Assembly (NCBI GenBank): GCA_017555565.1 | Contig: JAFZGF010000061.1 | Location: 78,431 to 113,026 of the forward strand | Direction of reading: 5' to 3' | Length of the DNA: 34,596 nucleotides | Origin: Oscillospiraceae bacterium | Lineage (GTDB): Bacteria > Bacillota > Clostridia > Oscillospirales > Ruminococcaceae | Part shown: one piece after another, positions 31,508 through 34,596 of the stretch | Layout of the letters: the number at the start of each line of letters is the position of its first letter | How positions within the stretch are numbered: position 1 is the stretch's first letter | Translations under genes and position numbers: made by a program | Notes under the pieces: generated by a model | Told to the model about the DNA's origin: nothing | Database searches by the model: none | What the model saw: only the letters and a program-made list of their open reading frames with translations

Positions 31508-31957
31508 ATGAAAATAACCAGAAATGAATACAGCGATATGGTGAAAAAGGCCAGCCCCAATTCACCGCTGGCCATAAACTGTCTGTGGGCTTTTGTTGTA
31601 GGGGGCGGCATCTGTGTATTGGGTGAACTGCTGTACGGCTTTTACAGAAATATGAACTTTATCAACAGCGATGCCAGACTGATGTCTTCAATTACCCTTG
31701 TGGGATTGTCTGCTTTTTTTACAGGTCTGGGGTGGTATGGCCGCCTTGCAAAAAAAGCCGGTGCTGGCACTCTGGTGCCTATAACGGGCTTTGCCAATGC
31801 GGTGGTCAGCCCTGCTATGGAGTTTCGCAGTGAAGGGCTTATTACCGGCGTAGGGGCAAAAATGTTTATTATCGCAGGCCCGGTTATAGTGTACGGCGTG
31901 CTGGCCAGCGTGGTTTATGGGGTTGTTCTTTATTTTATACTCCCTAATATGAGGTGA
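31508..31957 (+). CDS. spoVAC: Stage V sporulation protein AC
   Basis: A 149-residue membrane protein of the SpoVA channel that imports dipicolinic acid into the forespore and releases it at germination. About four hydrophobic segments are seen (AINCLWAFVVGGGICVLGELLYG near the start, ITLVGLSAFFTGLGWY, then LVPITGFANAVVSPAMEF, a family hallmark, and IIAGPVIVYGVLASVVYGVVLY). SpoVAC itself has been described as the mechanosensitive part of the channel. A GAGGTGA site precedes the ATG. spoVAD begins 4 bases after its stop. Only AC, AD and AE are present, the minimal set of many Clostridia. Confidence 0.92.
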   Translation: MKITRNEYSDMVKKASPNSPLAINCLWAFVVGGGICVLGELLYGFYRNMNFINSDARLMSSITLVGLSAFFTGLGWYGRLAKKAGAGTLVPITGFANAVVSPAMEFRSEGLITGVGAKMFIIAGPVIVYGVLASVVYGVVLYFILPNMR

Positions 31958-31960
31958 CAG

Positions 31961-32962
31961 ATGAGAGTTATTGATTTGAAAAAGCCTGTGGCAATCACCG
32001 CCTGGAGCTGTGTGGGTGGCAAAAAAGAAAAGGAAGGGCCTCTGGCTGCAGGTTTTGATATGCTCAGCAGTGATGACTATTTCGGCCAGCAATCCTGGGA
32101 AAAGGCCGAAACAGCTATGCAGAAGTACTCCCTGCGCAGTCTTATAGAAAAGCGTAAGCTCAATGCCAGGGATATTGATATAGCGTTGGGTGGGGACCTG
32201 TGCAACCAGATTACTTCCACAGGGTTTGCCTACAGAGATTATATGATACCTTTCGGGGGAATGTACGGCGCTTGCAGTACAATGTCACTTACAATGGCTA
32301 CAGCGGCCTGTCTTGTCAGCGGTGGTGTGGTAAACAACGCTGTGGTGGGGGCCAGCAGTCATTTCTGTACGGCTGAAAGGCAGTTCCGCACACCACTTGA
32401 CTACGGAGGTAAACGCACACCCACAGCACAGTGGACTGTTACCGGTGCGGCAAATGTGTTTCTTGAAAGAGAGGGCAAAGGTCCTTTTATAACAAAAGTC
32501 TGCTTTGGCAGAATAGTTGACCTTGGTATCACAGATGCCAACAATATGGGGGCGGCTATGGCCCCTGCGGCAGTTGCAACGCTGACAGAATATTTTATAC
32601 ACAGCGGCAAAAGACCACGGGAGTACGACGCTGTATATACCGGTGACCTGGGCCTTGTAGGCAGCCGTCTGTTGAAGCAGATGATGGAAAAAGAGGGCTT
32701 CCCGCTGGAAAACCACATCGACTGTGGAATGGTAATTTTTGACAACGAAAAACAAAACGTACCAGCCGGGGCATCTGGCTGTGGTTGCAGTGGATGTGTG
32801 CTGGCGGCAGATATTCTGCCCCGTATGGCGGCGGGTCATCTGAAAAAGATACTGTTTATGGCTACGGGTGCATTGTTGTCCACCACAACCACAATGCAGA
32901 AAGAAAGTATACCGTCTGTGGCCCATCTTGTTGAAATAGTGGCAGACAAGGAGGATTTATAA
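31961..32962 (+). CDS. spoVAD: Stage V sporulation protein AD
   Basis: A 333-residue thiolase-fold protein that binds dipicolinic acid on the outer side of the inner forespore membrane. The N-terminal GxxS/T-type start (KKPVAITAWSCVGGKKEKEGPLAAGFD) and the FGGMYGACSTM segment, where thiolases carry the active-site cysteine, are family marks, as is GASGCGCSGCVLAADILPRM near the end. The GAGGTGA ribosome site overlaps the end of spoVAC. Its stop shares a base with the spoVAE start, so the three genes are coupled. Confidence 0.92.
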   Translation: MRVIDLKKPVAITAWSCVGGKKEKEGPLAAGFDMLSSDDYFGQQSWEKAETAMQKYSLRSLIEKRKLNARDIDIALGGDLCNQITSTGFAYRDYMIPFGGMYGACSTMSLTMATAACLVSGGVVNNAVVGASSHFCTAERQFRTPLDYGGKRTPTAQWTVTGAANVFLEREGKGPFITKVCFGRIVDLGITDANNMGAAMAPAAVATLTEYFIHSGKRPREYDAVYTGDLGLVGSRLLKQMMEKEGFPLENHIDCGMVIFDNEKQNVPAGASGCGCSGCVLAADILPRMAAGHLKKILFMATGALLSTTTTMQKESIPSVAHLVEIVADKEDL

Positions 32963-33315
32963 TGCTTATCAAAGCTTTTGTTGTAGGTGGTCTTATATGT
33001 GTGGCAGGTCAGTTGCTGATAGACCTGACAAAGCTGACCCCTGCCAGAATACTTGTTACCTTTGTGGTCAGCGGAGTGGTGCTGTCCGCATTGGGGCTGT
33101 GGCAGCCGGTAGTGGATTTTGCAGGGGCAGGGGCCCTTGTGCCAATTGTTGGCTTTGGTCACACCCTTGCCCAGGGTATGGAACGGGCCATAGCAAAAGA
33201 AGGGCTGACAGGCATTTTTTCGGGCGGATTTACAGCTTGCGCCGGGGGTGTAGGCGCCAGCCTTATTTTCGGATTTATAACATCTCTTCTGGCCAGACCA
33301 AACAGCCAGAGCTGA
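32962..33315 (+). CDS. spoVAE: Stage V sporulation protein AE
   Basis: A 117-residue membrane protein (SpoVAEb type), the third part of the dipicolinate channel. Four hydrophobic segments are visible: AFVVGGLICVAGQLLIDL, ILVTFVVSGVVLSALGLW, GALVPIVGFGHTLAQGM (hallmark) and FTACAGGVGASLIFGFITSLL. AAGGAGG lies 9 bp before the ATG, which overlaps the spoVAD stop by one base. Confidence 0.92.
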   Translation: MLIKAFVVGGLICVAGQLLIDLTKLTPARILVTFVVSGVVLSALGLWQPVVDFAGAGALVPIVGFGHTLAQGMERAIAKEGLTGIFSGGFTACAGGVGASLIFGFITSLLARPNSQS

Positions 33316-33323
33316 TACAAAAA

Positions 33324-33355
33324 GCAGAGGGACAGCTCCCCAGCTGTCCCTCTGC
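33324..33355 (+). terminator. Hairpin after spoVAE
   Basis: A 14-bp perfect stem (33324-33337 with 33342-33355) and CCCC loop. Only a short T-tract follows (CCCCTTTG), so termination may be partial. Confidence 0.6.
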
Positions 33356-33384
33356 CCCTTTGAGAAAAAAATTATAGTGCGGTT

Positions 33385-33464
33385 TTAATCTGTCTTTGAT
33401 TAATTAAAAAGGCTATTGACCTTTTTGCACTTTTAATATAACATTAACTTACAGATTAATCAAA
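33385..33464. promoter_or_regulatory. Promoter region with inverted repeat before the LysR gene
   Basis: TTTGATTAAT (33385-33394) recurs inverted as ATTAATCAAA (33455-33464). Between them lie TTGACC (33416-33421) and TATAAC (33437-33442), a sigma-A-like pair with a rather short 15-bp spacer. LysR proteins often regulate their own gene through such sites. Confidence 0.35.
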
Positions 33465-33512
33465 TTAATGAATTTTATATATTACTTAAAAGTAATTTAT
33501 AAGGAGAATGTT

Positions 33513-34397
33513 ATGGAATCCAGACAGCTGTGGACATTTATCAACGCCGCCAAGACTGGCAGTTTTTCAAAAGCCGCAGAAAACCTGGGCTATACCCAGG
33601 CCGCAGTTACTATACAGATCAAAAATCTGGAAGAGGAGCTGGGGGTAAAACTGTTTGACCGCATCGGCAAGCGCGTTACGCTGACAGTCCGGGGTGAAAG
33701 ACTGTTGAAGCATGCTCATAATATATTCAACGAAGTTAATATTGTGAAAAATGAACTGCGTCCAAAAGGTGAGTTGGATGGCCGCCTGGTAATCGGCACA
33801 AACGAATCGCTGTGCTTTTCCAAACTGCCGCCACTGCTTACATATTTCCGGCAGCATCATCCTAAAATAAATATCAGCATAGTGTTCGAATCCCCGGAAC
33901 CCCTTATGGAAATGATGAACCGCAATGAAGTGGATCTGATTTATTTACTGGGAGACCCGCGGTACAACAACAGCTGGAACAAAGAGATGGAAGAAAAAGA
34001 ACCTATTGTGTTTGTATGTGCCAGCCGTTGCCGATTTGCCGGGCAGAAAGATCTGAAAGTTGAAGATTTTCTTGACCAGCCATTTTTCCTTACAGAGAAA
34101 AACGCCAACTACCGCCGCGCCCTTGACACATATCTTGCGTCCAAAAACATTGAGCTTGTGCCGTTTGTAGAAATCAGCGATACTGAATTTATACTGAAAA
34201 TGGTGGAACAGAACAACGGTATGTCTTTCCTGCCACGTTTTGCGGTAGAAAAAAGTGTGGCCGAAGGCAAGCTTGCTATCCTTGATGTAAAAGAACCGGA
34301 AATTTATATGTACCGCCAGATTTTCTACCACAAGGACAAATGGAAAACCCGCGAAATGGAAGAATTTATCCGTGTGGCCAAAATGGACCTGAAATAA
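33513..34397 (+). CDS. LysR-family transcriptional regulator
   Basis: A 294-residue regulator. The N-terminal winged helix-turn-helix (about 1-60) has LWTFINAAKTGSFSKAAENLGYTQAAVTIQIKNLEEELGVKLFDR, typical of LysR. The rest is a substrate-binding domain with two periplasmic-binding-like lobes (LVIGTNESLCFSKLPPLL; FVEISDTEFILKMVEQNNGMSFLP) that sense a small co-inducer. The start at 33513 follows AAGGAG (33501-33506); an in-frame ATG at 33468 lacks such a site. No neighbouring target gene is seen downstream in the window. It may repress itself through the inverted repeat upstream. Confidence 0.88.
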   Translation: MESRQLWTFINAAKTGSFSKAAENLGYTQAAVTIQIKNLEEELGVKLFDRIGKRVTLTVRGERLLKHAHNIFNEVNIVKNELRPKGELDGRLVIGTNESLCFSKLPPLLTYFRQHHPKINISIVFESPEPLMEMMNRNEVDLIYLLGDPRYNNSWNKEMEEKEPIVFVCASRCRFAGQKDLKVEDFLDQPFFLTEKNANYRRALDTYLASKNIELVPFVEISDTEFILKMVEQNNGMSFLPRFAVEKSVAEGKLAILDVKEPEIYMYRQIFYHKDKWKTREMEEFIRVAKMDLK

Positions 34398-34402
34398 AGT
34401 AT

Positions 34403-34430
34403 AAAAGCACAGCTTATGCTGTGCTTTTGG
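34403..34430 (+). terminator. Terminator of the LysR gene
   Basis: An 11-bp perfect stem (34403-34413 with 34418-34428), TTAT loop and T-rich downstream DNA. Confidence 0.85.
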
Positions 34431-34470
34431 TTTTATAAGTTGGGATTTATCGAATAGATAAATATACCTT

Positions 34471-34565
34471 GCGGCTGAAAGCCGCCCAGCGCACAGCGCC
34501 CCAATTTCGCAATGATGGCGAAGCCGCCTTTGCGAAATTGCAGGGGTTCGGGGCTTTGCCCCGAA
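34471..34565. repeat. Hairpin-rich intergenic element at the window end
   Basis: Three stems lie in a row: GCGGCT/AGCCGC (34471-34485), an 11-bp stem CAATTTCGCAA with its complement (34502-34512 and 34530-34540), and TTCGGGGC/GCCCCGAA (34547-34565). The build and the GGCGAAG words resemble the insert between neuB and neuC. It may be a dispersed repeat cut by the window edge. No gene is visible. Confidence 0.45.
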
Positions 34566-34596
34566 TATAAATGGCGAAGTCTGCGGAGAGTAAAAA

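Overview
The window reads as a chromosome segment from a spore-forming, low-GC Clostridia-type Firmicute, perhaps a gut Oscillospiraceae/Ruminococcaceae relative. That placement is an inference. It rests on the spoVAC-spoVAD-spoVAE operon, a pdaA plus amidase pair of the spore-cortex type, purine-rich Shine-Dalgarno sites before nearly every gene, sigma-A-like promoters with TATAAT boxes, and T-tailed hairpin terminators. No species can be named from the sequence alone.

Left part, 1-6.5 kb, accessory DNA. Bases 1-1000 carry no credible gene but hold a degenerate repeat array followed by three strong palindromes. Bases 1011-2230 are the wreck of an integrative/mobilizable element: a tiny ORF coupled to a TnpV-like gene, a mobC-like gene, 18 codons of a relaxase, and then, across a deletion junction, the C-terminus of a tyrosine integrase with an internal stop. 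Two reverse-strand genes follow (a tandem DUF1294 membrane protein and a 66-aa orphan). Next comes a very AT-rich two-gene island: a 505-aa protein that starts with a domain closely resembling the RNA polymerase alpha C-terminal domain and continues with further helix-hairpin-helix-like segments, a zinc knuckle and a beta-rich tail, and a 393-aa protein with a TerB_N-like segment. The island lies between two copies of a roughly 150-bp module, each made of a foldable conserved block plus an intrinsic terminator, and the second copy abuts a tRNA-Leu(CAG) gene. This island is the best candidate here for an undescribed system.

Middle part, 6.6-19.3 kb, mostly chromosomal housekeeping. A translationally coupled pdaA-amidase pair and a D,D-carboxypeptidase deal with cell-wall and spore peptidoglycan. 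A nitroreductase precedes a CMP-nonulosonic acid (sialic/legionaminic-type) pathway: neuB-like, neuC-like, two Gfo/Idh/MocA oxidoreductases (one lacking the EKP lysine) and neuA-like. A palindrome-rich non-coding insert separates neuB from neuC. Then come cdd-rsmA, a dCMP deaminase-like gene, and two membrane proteins of unknown role.

Right part, 19.4-34.6 kb. In order: a GNAT acetyltransferase, an M24 peptidase with an altered metal ligand, a DASS/SLC13 permease, a guanine deaminase, a very large membrane-anchored extracellular protein with a proline-rich stalk followed by an MscS channel, a thioredoxin-like protein with asparaginase, recG, a possible C-rich small RNA, the spoVA operon with a forespore-type promoter, and a LysR regulator. 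The window ends in another hairpin-rich intergenic stretch.
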